NCBI RefSeq assembly: GCF_000375485.1 | Contig: NZ_AQXE01000001.1 | Coordinates: 141,573-205,572 of the forward strand | Direction: 5' to 3' | Source of the DNA: Desulfovibrio oxyclinae DSM 11498 | Lineage (GTDB): Bacteria > Desulfobacterota > Desulfovibrionia > Desulfovibrionales > Desulfovibrionaceae | DNA: 64,000 nucleotides | Shown: positions 42,949 through 51,028 of the stretch, piece by piece | Layout: every line of letters begins with the position of its first letter | Numbering within the stretch: the stretch's first letter is position 1 | Position numbers and translations under genes: made by a program | Notes under the pieces: generated by a model | Told to the model about the DNA's origin: nothing | The model's database searches: none | Seen by the model: the letters and a program-made list of their open reading frames with translations, nothing else

Positions 42949-44037
42949 CTAGACGTCCTTTGCGGAGTTGGAGATGCCGCGGGGATCCCCGAGCTGGCCG
43001 ATGACCGGCGTCCACGGCTTGCCGTAAACCCTTTGGAAAAGCTTGGCCGCTTCCGGGAAGTCGTTGCACATCTTGAGGGCGATGGCGACATTCTTGCCCG
43101 CGTCCTCCTTGTGCCCCATGAAGTAATAGGCCTTGGCCATGTTGAAGTAGATGTTTTCGTCGTTCGGCGTCAGCTCCAGTGCCTGCTTGTAGGCATGCAG
43201 GGCACCGGGATAATCGCCCTGCCGGCGCAGGCGTACGCCGAGGCTGTTATACGGGTTCGGGGTTTCCGAGTCGTATTTGAGAATCTCGATGAAGATGGCC
43301 TTTGTCTCTTCCAGCTTGTCGAACTGGGCGTAAACGTCGGCGGCCTTTTGCAGATAGTGCTTGGTGGCCTCGTCGTCGCCCTTGCCCTTGTAGGCATCGG
43401 CCAGCCCCTTGTAGGCCTCGCCGAAGAGGTCGTTGATCTTGACCGCCTTCTTGAAGGAGACGATGGCCTTGCCGTACTTGTGCTGCACAAGGAAGTTGCA
43501 GCCCATGTCGTAGTACCGCTGGGCCTCGTCCTGATAGGATATGAGCTCCTCGAAGGCTTCGATGGCTTCGTCGAATTCGCCCCGGCTGACCATCTCCTTG
43601 GCTTCCTGCAGCTCCAGTTCCTCGATTTCCGGGTAGTCGTCGAGCTGTCTGGCAAGCACGAGATAGCGTTCCATGGTGGCGATGGAGTAGGGGCGCAAGA
43701 CGTACCCTGTGCAGCCCGCGGCAATGGCGTCGAGCACGTGGTCCTTGCGGTTTTCCAGCGTTACCATGATCACCGGGGGCGGGTTGTGCGTATTCTTACG
43801 GACGATCTGACAGAACTTCACGCCCTGCATGTCGGTCAGGGTGGAGTCGCACAGGATGAGGTCCACGCCGTTCTGGGCGATGTAGTCCACGGCCTCTGTG
43901 CCAGAGGAAAACGTCTTGACGTATTCGGGAGCGAAATTCTTGATGGTTTCCGTGTCGCGCCGTGCGTGTACCTCCACGTCCGTCACCACGACGACGTGCC
44001 GGAAAGCCTTGTATGCCTTGCTGCCGAGTTTGTTCAT
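42949..44037 (-). CDS. Receiver-TPR response-regulator-like protein
   Basis: A 362-residue protein with an N-terminal receiver-like domain (about 12-130) and at least four TPR repeats (for example DMGCNFLVQHKYGKAIVSFKKAV, seen in part, and NPYNSLGVRLRRQGDYPGAL). The phospho-acceptor is likely the Asp in LILCDSTLTDM. The lysine normally near the end of the domain is replaced (YVLRPYS). Such proteins bring partners together in response to phosphorylation or act as pseudo-receivers. Downstream lies the hydroxylase gene in the same transcript. Confidence 0.85.
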   Translation of the reverse strand: MNKLGSKAYKAFRHVVVVTDVEVHARRDTETIKNFAPEYVKTFSSGTEAVDYIAQNGVDLILCDSTLTDMQGVKFCQIVRKNTHNPPPVIMVTLENRKDHVLDAIAAGCTGYVLRPYSIATMERYLVLARQLDDYPEIEELELQEAKEMVSRGEFDEAIEAFEELISYQDEAQRYYDMGCNFLVQHKYGKAIVSFKKAVKINDLFGEAYKGLADAYKGKGDDEATKHYLQKAADVYAQFDKLEETKAIFIEILKYDSETPNPYNSLGVRLRRQGDYPGALHAYKQALELTPNDENIYFNMAKAYYFMGHKEDAGKNVAIALKMCNDFPEAAKLFQRVYGKPWTPVIGQLGDPRGISNSAKDV

Positions 44038-44110
44038 TCGTGCGCCTTTGGAATTGGTTGAGGCTAACCAAATACCAGAATAGACGGAAGCGTCGCTAAT
44101 CGCAAGGAGG

Positions 44111-44884
44111 TTAGGCCCTTCTTTTCCTCATGGCGTGGCTCGTTACGGAGTCGCGAAGCGTTTTGAATTCGGTCGTTTCCGGCAGATGGGCAAAGATGCG
44201 GTCCAGCAGTCCGTCGTCCAGAACCCGGCCGCAGGAGTAGGGGTGGTTCAGGTCGTAAATCCAGCCAGCGAGAAGGATGAGAAAGTCGTTGGTCCAACGG
44301 ATGAGTTCGTAGTCGCCCAGCCTGCCGGAGAGAATCTGCTCGAACAGTTCCGGGGTGAACCTGTACGGATCGGGGGTGGCTCCGTGCATCACGACTGGAT
44401 TGTCGCCGCCCTGATCGCAGTGGTCGAGGATCACTGGCAGGATATCCAGCTTGTCTGCGTCGCGAACCACCGAAAGTGCCGTGCGGATGGCGGGAGTGGT
44501 CTTTTCGGGAATGGCCCGGACGTTGTGCAGGGCCACTGCGCCGACCGTCAGCCGCCGGATAGGCTCGGGAACGCCGTCGAGTAGCCCGTGGTTCTTGATG
44601 GCCCTGATGCTCAGCCGGGCGTGGTTTGCGGATTCCGCATCGCGGAACGTGCCGTAGTCGCGGTATTGGATGAATCGTCCGGCGTCGTGATAGACCGCCG
44701 CGAGGAGCGCGGCTTCACGCATGGGGGAGGGAATGTCCTCGGCATCCGTGATTTTTCGGGCATTTTCGACCACACGCATGGTGTGATCGTGCTTGAGGAT
44801 CACGTTTTCATCCCCTTCCCTTAAGAAAGGGGCGGTGAAGGCATTGAAGCGGGACAGGTGCTCCCGCAACCGGATTGTTGTCAT
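44111..44884 (-). CDS. HD-domain phosphohydrolase
   Basis: A 257-residue protein with the HD motif AAVYHDAGRF, an earlier HDHTMRV and a later RDADKLDI aspartate. It is a cytoplasmic metal-dependent phosphohydrolase of unknown substrate, resembling the small YedJ-like group. ATG at 44884 overlaps the previous gene's stop by 4 bases; longer reading upstream is not supported. Confidence 0.85.
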   Translation of the reverse strand: MTTIRLREHLSRFNAFTAPFLREGDENVILKHDHTMRVVENARKITDAEDIPSPMREAALLAAVYHDAGRFIQYRDYGTFRDAESANHARLSIRAIKNHGLLDGVPEPIRRLTVGAVALHNVRAIPEKTTPAIRTALSVVRDADKLDILPVILDHCDQGGDNPVVMHGATPDPYRFTPELFEQILSGRLGDYELIRWTNDFLILLAGWIYDLNHPYSCGRVLDDGLLDRIFAHLPETTEFKTLRDSVTSHAMRKRRA

Positions 44885-45201
44885 TTGAGCGAGCGCATTT
44901 TGATTTTGTATTCGGCCTCGTTGATTTCTCCGGCTTCGTACTGGCGGTCCAGTTCCTCGATTTCCCTGCGTGTCTCCTCTTCGGCCTCGCGGTCCAGCTC
45001 GTGGTCGCGAAAGATTCCCTTGGGACCGAACAGGACGCGCACGAAGAGCAGGATCAGGCCCATGAGCGCGATGACGAAGGCCAGCCTGGCCAGATTGGGA
45101 AGCAGCGTCTGTCCGTAGCCGGGGCCAAAGGGCCACAGGCGCCATTCGGGGTTGCTGAAGAACTCCTGAAGGCCGGTCAGAAAAAGCAGGTGGTCGGGCA
45201 T
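44881..45201 (-). CDS. Small membrane protein with SHOCT-like C-terminus
   Basis: A 106-residue protein with one or two hydrophobic helices (LARLAFVIALMGLILLFVRV) and a C-terminal charged helix ending in LDRQYEAGEINEAEYKIKM, the pattern of the short C-terminal SHOCT module. ATG at 45201 has GGGAGA upstream. It is translationally coupled to the HD gene by a 4-base overlap. No function is assigned. Confidence 0.75.
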   Translation of the reverse strand: MPDHLLFLTGLQEFFSNPEWRLWPFGPGYGQTLLPNLARLAFVIALMGLILLFVRVLFGPKGIFRDHELDREAEEETRREIEELDRQYEAGEINEAEYKIKMRSLK

Positions 45202-45359
45202 GATTCGGTTCTCCCTGAAAAGTGCTGGTCGGTTGGGAGAATGCTTACTTCTTCCGCGATGATCGTGCAAGGGGATGGATTACGGAATCCACAGGGGGTT
45301 GAAGATTGCCGCGCTTGATCTTATCGTGTATGAGAGCGCAATCCATTTTGGAGAGGTTT

Positions 45360-45758
45360 ATGCGCATACTCATTGTGGAAGACGAATACACGAGCCGCAA
45401 GCTTCTGACCTCGCTTCTCTCGGATTACGGGAAGTGCGACACTGCTTCCGACGGCAAGAGTGGAGTGGAAGCCTTCGAGAAGGCCCTTGCCGAAGGGAAC
45501 CCTTATGGGCTTGTGTGTCTGGATATCATGATGCCCGTCATGGACGGACACGAAGCGCTGAAGGCCATACGCGACGTCGAGGCAAGGCACGGCGTTCGGG
45601 CCCAGAGCGAAGTGAAGGTCATCATGGTAACGGCCATCAACGACCCTGTTACGGTGGTCAAGGCCTACTATCAGGGCGGCGCGGCCGCCTACATCCCCAA
45701 GCCGGTGGAGATAGATTCGCTCCTCTCCGTGCTGAGGGATCTGGAAATAATAAAGTAA
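45360..45758 (+). CDS. CheY-like response regulator
   Basis: A 132-residue single receiver domain. The acidic pocket is VEDE near residues 6-9, the phospho-acceptor Asp is in VCLDIMMPVMDG, and VTA plus the conserved lysine in YIPKPVEI complete it. ATG at 45360 has GGAG six bases upstream. As a stand-alone receiver it must act through protein contacts. No histidine kinase is adjacent. Confidence 0.93.
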   Translation: MRILIVEDEYTSRKLLTSLLSDYGKCDTASDGKSGVEAFEKALAEGNPYGLVCLDIMMPVMDGHEALKAIRDVEARHGVRAQSEVKVIMVTAINDPVTVVKAYYQGGAAAYIPKPVEIDSLLSVLRDLEIIK

Positions 45759-45767
45759 GGATTACTC

Positions 45768-46484
45768 ATGTCCCTGAAAAGAATACTTGCAGCCGCAGCC
45801 GCGGTGCTGGCTCTTCCCACACCCGCCGCGGCGGCTGTTCCCGGTTTTGCCGGTATGCACGTGGTGGACCTGATCCTTCTCGGCTTTCTCGTTTTTCTCC
45901 TGATTCGCGTCTTCAAGCGTCGTTTCGGCGGCGGTCAGGATCAGCGCCGCGGACCTCAGGACGGAAATCCTCCTGAGAGCAATTCGGAGCAGGAGAAGGA
46001 TGCCTCCGCACCGCGCGACCGCTATGACGTGGCCAGAGCCACGTGGGACATGCTCTCTTCGGACTCCGAACAGCCGCAGCAACCGGCACGGCCGAAGGCA
46101 AACACTTCGGGAACGGACTTCGAACCCGCCGAGTTCATCGAAGGGGCTAAGCTCTTCTTTACTCGCCTTCAGCAGGCGCGAGACGCCGGAACGCTGGACG
46201 AGCTTCGCGATTTTCTGGCCCCTTCCTTATATGAAGAACTCAAGCAGGAAGCCGCTGGCGGCGACACCGCCCGCACCGAGGTGATGCTGGTCGAAGCGCG
46301 ACTCGCCGACCGCAGGACCGAGGACGGCAAAACCGTGGTCTCCGTGCTTTTCGACGCCACCCTGCGACGCGGGGCATCAGGCGAGACGCCATACAATTAT
46401 CGTGGCGTCTGGGAATTCTCCCGTACCGAGGGCGATACTGACGCCCTGTGGACGCTGGAGAAGATGGACAGGGTCGATCACTAG
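45768..46484 (+). CDS. Tim44-like domain protein
   Basis: A 238-residue protein with a signal/anchor start (RILAAAAAVLALPTPAAAAV), a second hydrophobic helix (VVDLILLGFLVFLLIRVF), a charged linker and a C-terminal Tim44-like domain (EFIEGAKLFFTRLQQARDAG, LAPSLYEELKQEA, WEFSRTEGDTDALWTLEKM). Bacterial Tim44-like proteins are membrane-associated and poorly understood. It follows the response regulator by 9 bases. Confidence 0.85.
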   Translation: MSLKRILAAAAAVLALPTPAAAAVPGFAGMHVVDLILLGFLVFLLIRVFKRRFGGGQDQRRGPQDGNPPESNSEQEKDASAPRDRYDVARATWDMLSSDSEQPQQPARPKANTSGTDFEPAEFIEGAKLFFTRLQQARDAGTLDELRDFLAPSLYEELKQEAAGGDTARTEVMLVEARLADRRTEDGKTVVSVLFDATLRRGASGETPYNYRGVWEFSRTEGDTDALWTLEKMDRVDH

Positions 46485-46527
46485 GCCCTTTTTTACCGCT
46501 TAAAAAGCATACCCGGAGGGTATATAA

Positions 46528-47250
46528 TTGTCCGCCAAGGATTTTGAGCTGAACCAGCCCCTTGAGGCGTTGGTTGCCGAGGCCGAACGACGTTTCGGCG
46601 GCATCGTATATGAAGAGGTGAGCATTGCGGGCGTGACATTGCAGATCCCGCAGATAAAGGACATGCCCCGGTATCTTGATCGTCTGGTGGGCAAGACCCG
46701 CCCCGGCGATTCGGTAGAGCTGCCGCTTTGGGCCAAGATGTGGCCGTCCTGCCTGATGCTTGGCATGTTCATGGCCCGCTGTCCTCTCCCGGAAGGGGCT
46801 CGCGTGCTTGAGGTCGGCGCAGGCGTTGGCGTTTCCGGACTGGTGGCCGCCAGCCGAGGCCTGAAGGTCACGGTTTCCGACGTCGAACCGGACGCCTTGC
46901 TGTTCAGCCGCATCGGCGTGCTCAAGAACGGGTTGGAAGCGAATGTTGAGGTCGTGGACTGCGACTTTACCAAGGCCGAACTGCCTAACCGCTTTGACAT
47001 GATTATCGGCTGTGAAATCCTGTATCAGGACCATGTTTACGAGCCGTTGCACGCATTTTTTGAACGTCATCTGGCGGAAACTCCGGAAGCGGAGATCGTC
47101 ATTGCGCTCGACAGCGTCCGCAAGGGACAGGGCTTTTTCAAGCGCGCCGAGGGCCGCTACCGCATGATGAAGCAGGAGTTCCCTTATAAGGATGAAGAAA
47201 CCGGGCAGGAGAGGGCTTCTGTGCTCTACCGGTTGAGGAGGACTTCCTGA
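46528..47250 (+). CDS. SAM-dependent protein methyltransferase (METTL21-like)
   Basis: A 240-residue class I methyltransferase. Motif I is VLEVGAGVGVSGLVAA, followed by VTVSDVEPDAL and FDMIIGCEILYQ, where the last part resembles the (D/N)xxY-type motif of lysine methyltransferases. TTG start with CCGGAGGG upstream. It ends on the first base of the ycaO start codon, so the two are coupled. A protein substrate is likely but unknown. Confidence 0.82.
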   Translation: MSAKDFELNQPLEALVAEAERRFGGIVYEEVSIAGVTLQIPQIKDMPRYLDRLVGKTRPGDSVELPLWAKMWPSCLMLGMFMARCPLPEGARVLEVGAGVGVSGLVAASRGLKVTVSDVEPDALLFSRIGVLKNGLEANVEVVDCDFTKAELPNRFDMIIGCEILYQDHVYEPLHAFFERHLAETPEAEIVIALDSVRKGQGFFKRAEGRYRMMKQEFPYKDEETGQERASVLYRLRRTS

Positions 47251-48986
47251 TGATTCGGCTCAAGGATTGTTTCAAGACATATACCAAGGATCAGGACAAG
47301 GCCGCTTCCCCTCAGGAAACCGTCAGCCGCGTCAGAGCCTGTCTGGCCGAGACCTGTGAAGGCGTTCTGGCAGAGACGGATCGTGTGGACACTGGTCGCC
47401 TCGGCATTCCGGTTTTCGTCAGCAAATGCGGCCCCAAGGCTGCCGAAGTCATGCCCACCCGCAAGCAAATGGGAAAGGGTGCCTCGCCAGAGCAGGCCGA
47501 AGCTTCCGCGCTCATGGAGCTGGTGGAGCGGTTCAGCTATTTTACCTTTTGGAGCAACGAAGAGAATTTCGAAAAGCTGACATGGTCCGAAGCCGCCGCA
47601 AAGTGGCCGGAAAGCATCATGCCGGTTTCCGAAGTGCTTCAGTCCGTCGGCGAAGAGGGCATGAGCGAAGAGGACGCTGTGCGGATTCTCGACCTCATCA
47701 GCTGGCGTTTTCATCCAGCACATGACGTGGCCTCAGGCAAGGACGTGCATGTCCCCCTCGACTGGTTTAAAAAGCTCAATGAATTCAACGGCTCTTCCGC
47801 CGGAAATACGTTCGAGGAATCCATCCTTCAGGGAGCGTGCGAGCTGGTGGAGCGCCATGTCTGCGCCGTGGTGGACCGAACCTCTCCGGAGCTGCCAACC
47901 ATCGATCCGGCAACGTCCGACGATCCGGTTCTGGAGCGGCTTTGCAGGTGCTTCGCCGACAACGGCGTGAAGCTGATCCTCAAGGATTTCACGCTGGGAT
48001 TCCCGGTGCCCACGGTGGGTGCCCTTGCATGGGACCCTTCCACTTTCCCCGGCTTGAGCGAGATCGTCTATACTGCCGGAACTTCGGCCACGCCGGAAAA
48101 GGCAGCAGTGCGCGCCGTGACCGAGATCGCCCAGCTCGCTGGCGACTTTGAGACCAGCCGCGTTTACGAGGCCTCCGGGCTGCCGAAGTATACCGACCCA
48201 GAACAGACCGAGTGGCTTCAGGCCGGACCGGTCTGCAGGCTGGATGCGCTGCCTGAGGTCGAGGACGAGAACATCCGCACCGAGCTGGCTTCCCTTGCCG
48301 ACGGGCTGCGCGACATGGGGTACACCCTGTATTCTGTGGACACCACGCACCCGGAACTCGGCGTGACCGCCAACTACAACTTCGTTCCAGGATTCCTGTT
48401 CCGCGAGCGCACGCCCCATGCCAGCCTCGGCATGTTCGTGGGCCGGGCACTGGCCGAAGATGCACCGTTCGACGAGGCGCTCGAAGGGCTTGACGTTCTG
48501 GCTCAGGTGTATCCCGACGCCCACTTTGTTCCGTTCTTCCAGGGTATGCTGGCCCTGCGCATGGATGACATCATGTACGCCGCCGACCGCTTTGCCGATG
48601 CCGAACCGCTACAGCCCGCAAGGGAAGAGGCCGCGCTTTGCGCCTTCTACCAGGCGTACGCCCTGACGCTGGCCGAGGACTGGGCCGATGCCGTGCCGCA
48701 TCTGGACAGGGCCATCGGCTACGATGCGGACGTGAAGGAGTTCTTCAACCTGCGCGGCGTGTGCCGGTTCCGCATGGGAGAATATAATTCCGCATCCGAG
48801 GATTTTCAGGCCTCGTTGGATATCGACTCCGGCAATCCCGAAGATCTCGCGAACCTTGGCCTTTGTCATAAGTTCATGGGCAACGCATCGGAAGCGCTGG
48901 ACTATCTCGACGTGGCGCTTTCCATGAACCCGGGGCTTGAATGGGCGCGTCCCCATCACGAGGAACTCCTTGCCTCGCAAGGATAA
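47250..48986 (+). CDS. ycaO: YcaO-family ATP-dependent cyclodehydratase-like protein with TPR tail
   Basis: A 578-residue protein. The YcaO domain shows SKCGPKAAEVMPTRKQMGKG, ASALMELVERFSYF, ILQGACELVERH and the conserved ATP-site glutamates. The last 150 residues are TPR-like (EAALCAFYQAYALTLAEDWAD). Length and layout match E. coli YcaO, which helps beta-methylthiolation of ribosomal protein S12. Other YcaO proteins make thioamides or azolines on peptides. It sits between a methyltransferase and dsrC. Confidence 0.88.
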   Translation: MIRLKDCFKTYTKDQDKAASPQETVSRVRACLAETCEGVLAETDRVDTGRLGIPVFVSKCGPKAAEVMPTRKQMGKGASPEQAEASALMELVERFSYFTFWSNEENFEKLTWSEAAAKWPESIMPVSEVLQSVGEEGMSEEDAVRILDLISWRFHPAHDVASGKDVHVPLDWFKKLNEFNGSSAGNTFEESILQGACELVERHVCAVVDRTSPELPTIDPATSDDPVLERLCRCFADNGVKLILKDFTLGFPVPTVGALAWDPSTFPGLSEIVYTAGTSATPEKAAVRAVTEIAQLAGDFETSRVYEASGLPKYTDPEQTEWLQAGPVCRLDALPEVEDENIRTELASLADGLRDMGYTLYSVDTTHPELGVTANYNFVPGFLFRERTPHASLGMFVGRALAEDAPFDEALEGLDVLAQVYPDAHFVPFFQGMLALRMDDIMYAADRFADAEPLQPAREEAALCAFYQAYALTLAEDWADAVPHLDRAIGYDADVKEFFNLRGVCRFRMGEYNSASEDFQASLDIDSGNPEDLANLGLCHKFMGNASEALDYLDVALSMNPGLEWARPHHEELLASQG

Positions 48987-49026
48987 ATTTCTTCGCTGAG
49001 AGACAGGGGAAAACACGGCGACATGG

Positions 49027-49065
49027 TTGACAAAAGACGAGTTCTGACATTATAGACTTTGTCAG
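49027..49065 (+). promoter_or_regulatory. dsrC promoter with overlapping inverted repeat
   Basis: TTGACA (49027-49032), an 18-base spacer and TATAGA (49051-49056) form a strong promoter about 115 bases before dsrC. An exact inverted repeat CTGACA (49044-49049) / TGTCAG (49060-49065) straddles the -10 box and is a candidate operator. Confidence 0.6.
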
Positions 49066-49181
49066 ACTTCGCGACACACGCAACGAGTCACCGAACAGCG
49101 GATCGCTGTTTATTGATAATGATAGGCTCCGGAACAAAATCCGGAAACATGTAAGCAAATCATCCTTACTAGGAGGAAACC

Positions 49182-49499
49182 ATGGCTGTTGTCGAATTCC
49201 AGGGTAAGACTTTCGAAGTTGATGAAGACGGCTTCCTGCAGCGTTTTGAAGACTGGACCCCTGAATGGGTGGACTACGTCAAAGACACTGAAGGCATCAA
49301 GGAACTCACCGAAGACCACCAGAAGGTCATCGACTTCCTGCAGGACTACTACAAGAAGAACGGCATCGCTCCGATGGTCCGCATCCTTTCCAAGGTCACC
49401 GGCTTCAAGCTGAAGCAGATCTACGAACTGTTCCCCTCCGGACCGGGCAAGGGAGCCTGTAAGATGGCTGGTCTGCCCAAGCCCACCGGCTGCGTCTAG
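49182..49499 (+). CDS. dsrC: DsrC sulfur-carrier protein
   Basis: A 105-residue DsrC/TusE-family protein. The C-terminal arm has both conserved cysteines, in GACKMAGL and PTGCV at the very end, which form the trisulfide with DsrAB product sulfur. DsrC carries reduced sulfur from dissimilatory sulfite reductase to membrane complexes. AGGAGG lies before the ATG. A strong upstream promoter and downstream terminator fit its known high abundance and separate expression from dsrAB. Confidence 0.97.
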   Translation: MAVVEFQGKTFEVDEDGFLQRFEDWTPEWVDYVKDTEGIKELTEDHQKVIDFLQDYYKKNGIAPMVRILSKVTGFKLKQIYELFPSGPGKGACKMAGLPKPTGCV

Positions 49500-49527
49500 T
49501 TCTTCGACGCATTCAAGTGGATATCAA

Positions 49528-49557
49528 GGCGGGAACCGAAAGGTTCCCGCCTTTTTT
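49528..49557 (+). terminator. dsrC terminator
   Basis: GGCGGGAACC (49528-49537), loop GAAA, GGTTCCCGCC (49542-49551), then six T residues. Confidence 0.93.
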
Positions 49558-50248
49558 ATGTGCTCCAGCCAGTGCACTCTCGGCGCCCCCATGCCCGCCA
49601 GTCTTGCATAACACCTACCCGCCCCAGCACGAATCCATGTAGCCTCGACTCCGCGTGCTCGCCTGCACTTTGCAGTGCGGTTTCCTCTAAAGCCATTGCC
49701 CGCTCGATATTGTGGAAACCGGACTCGGCAGAAGGTGTATGTGAAAAATCGGACTTTTCCCCCTGATTCATATGCAAACCGGAAAGAATCGTTCCACTTC
49801 CCGATATGACTTACTGTCTTACTGTTGCTGAAGAATGCGCTGTAAATACAGTGCTTTGCGATTTGATTGAGATTGTTGATCCCTTCTCCAATATCCGCTC
49901 AGGCATTGCTCTGTGTTGTTGCAGTTCACGAGGCCAAGCGGGTTTGAGGCGTCACATGTTCACTATTTTGGACTGATTGAGAGCGTGTCCGGAAAAACGG
50001 ACATGGCGGTCCGGGATGCCGTATGGAGTGATTTCCTGTCATTAAGGGTCTTTGTTTGAAAACGGGGCCCTTGTTGGGTGTCTTGTTTTTCGGACTCTTC
50101 TGCAAATCGTCGCGGGGATGACTTTTGCTTGCGCGATATTTCACATGCCGCCTTCCTTGTATCAGAGGATGAATGAATCCACGCATATCCCCGGCATCGT
50201 GGAACTCTGAATTATCAGTGAAATTTTTGCATTAGAGAACGCTTCCTA
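49558..50248. other. Long gene-free region upstream of rnf cluster 2
   Basis: About 690 bases without a convincing gene. An 18-base inverted repeat TGTCCG-N6-CGGACA lies at 49986-50003, about 260 bases upstream of a sigma-54 promoter, where an activator site could be. Short frames on the minus strand have no ribosome-binding site. Nothing else is recognised. Confidence 0.5.
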
Positions 50249-50264
50249 TGGCACGTTCCGTGCT
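50249..50264 (+). promoter_or_regulatory. Sigma-54 promoter of rnf cluster 2
   Basis: TGGCACG (50249-50255) and GTGCT (50260-50264) place GG and GC exactly 10 bases apart, as the -24/-12 elements require. Only one base of the -12 box (G for T) departs from TGGCACG-N4-TTGCT. Transcription should begin near 50275. Confidence 0.7.
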
Positions 50265-50278
50265 AAACGAGGATTGGT

Positions 50279-50294
50279 TTGATTGATCAATCAA
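50279..50294 (+). promoter_or_regulatory. Perfect 16-bp palindrome near the transcription start
   Basis: TTGATTGATCAATCAA is fully self-complementary and lies a few bases after the expected start site. It is a candidate repressor site. It is not a standard FNR box, which has 4 rather than 6 bases between TTGAT and ATCAA. Confidence 0.5.
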
Positions 50295-50431
50295 GGTGCG
50301 GCCGAAAGGGTCGCCATATTTCTGCCGGTGCGCTGCGGCGCACTGGAAATCGAAACCGAACAGGCCGGGGGGCCACCGTCGCGGGGCCATAGGCGACGGG
50401 GCTCTCATTTGTAAACCATGAAGTATGCACC
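50295..50431 (+). ncRNA. Folded leader RNA upstream of rnf cluster 2
   Basis: A closing helix GGTGC (50295-50299)/GCACC (50427-50431) would enclose several hairpins: GCGGCC/GGTCGC (starting 50298), CCGGTGCGC/GCGCACTGG (50325-50333 and 50338-50346, nine pairs), GGCC-GGGG-GGCC and CCGTCGC/GCGACGG (the last two about 50363-50400). The leader of about 270 bases lies between the promoter and the cytochrome gene. A riboswitch or protein-binding leader is possible; the class is not recognised. Confidence 0.45.
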
Positions 50432-50543
50432 AAGGAGGGCGAGGGCAGCAGGAGAACTCAGGACACAGTTCCAACACCGGTTTTTTCTGAGTCGATAACG
50501 ACTCGCAGTATGAGGAAATTACTTCAGAAGAGGTTTTGATCCG

Positions 50544-51023
50544 TTGAAGAACAGATATATCCCGATAACAATAATCGTCGCCGTTCTTTGTGCCACCGCG
50601 CTGGTCGGCTACCTGACGCCTTCAGGCGAGCAGGAAGTGCCGCCTCGTGTGATTCTGGACAATGCGGGCGGCAGGGTGATCTTCACCCATGCGGCTCATA
50701 CCGAGGACTACGGCTTCGCCTGTGTCGACTGTCACCACGACGGCATCGGTCAGGAGAAGTTCATTTCCTGTGGCAGCTGTCACCCCGCTGCATTCGATGA
50801 AACCTTCCGCGCCGAGCACCAGAATAATTTCGAAAGCGAAGATGCCTGCCTGCGCTGTCACTACGATACGCCGCAGGAAGAGCTCGCGGAAGACAATCGT
50901 CCCGATACCGAATTCATCCCCACCCGTGCTGACGCTTTCCACGCCCAGTGCATGAACTGTCATGAAGACATGGGTGCGGGGCCCTACGGCGACGACACCT
51001 GTTACGACTGTCATGCGAGGTAG
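50544..51023 (+). CDS. Pentahaem cytochrome c of rnf cluster 2
   Basis: A 159-residue protein with an N-terminal anchor (YIPITIIVAVLCATALVGYL) and five CxxCH sites: CVDCH, CGSCH, CLRCH, CMNCH and CYDCH. It should link the Rnf complex to periplasmic type c cytochromes. The start is TTG, with AGAAGAGG about ten bases upstream. The stop lies 5 bases before rnfC. It is a shorter relative of the decahaem protein of cluster 1. Confidence 0.92.
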   Translation: MKNRYIPITIIVAVLCATALVGYLTPSGEQEVPPRVILDNAGGRVIFTHAAHTEDYGFACVDCHHDGIGQEKFISCGSCHPAAFDETFRAEHQNNFESEDACLRCHYDTPQEELAEDNRPDTEFIPTRADAFHAQCMNCHEDMGAGPYGDDTCYDCHAR

Positions 51024-51028
51024 CCCCG

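Noticed and set aside
49556..49777. 73-residue frame on the minus strand downstream of dsrC
   Set aside because: The sequence looks moderately protein-like, but there is no ribosome-binding site, the frame runs up to the dsrC terminator and no family is recognised.
50279..50294. FNR/CRP box
   Set aside because: TTGAT and ATCAA are separated by 6 bases instead of 4, so it does not fit the standard FNR site; it was kept only as an unassigned palindrome.
50295..50431. Cobalamin, molybdenum-cofactor or cyclic-di-GMP riboswitch
   Set aside because: I looked for the conserved sequence boxes of these classes and did not find them; only the secondary structure is supported.
49926..50477. Two short minus-strand frames upstream of rnf cluster 2
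   Set aside because: They are rich in Pro, Arg, Ser and His, lack ribosome-binding sites and oppose the sigma-54 promoter and folded leader.
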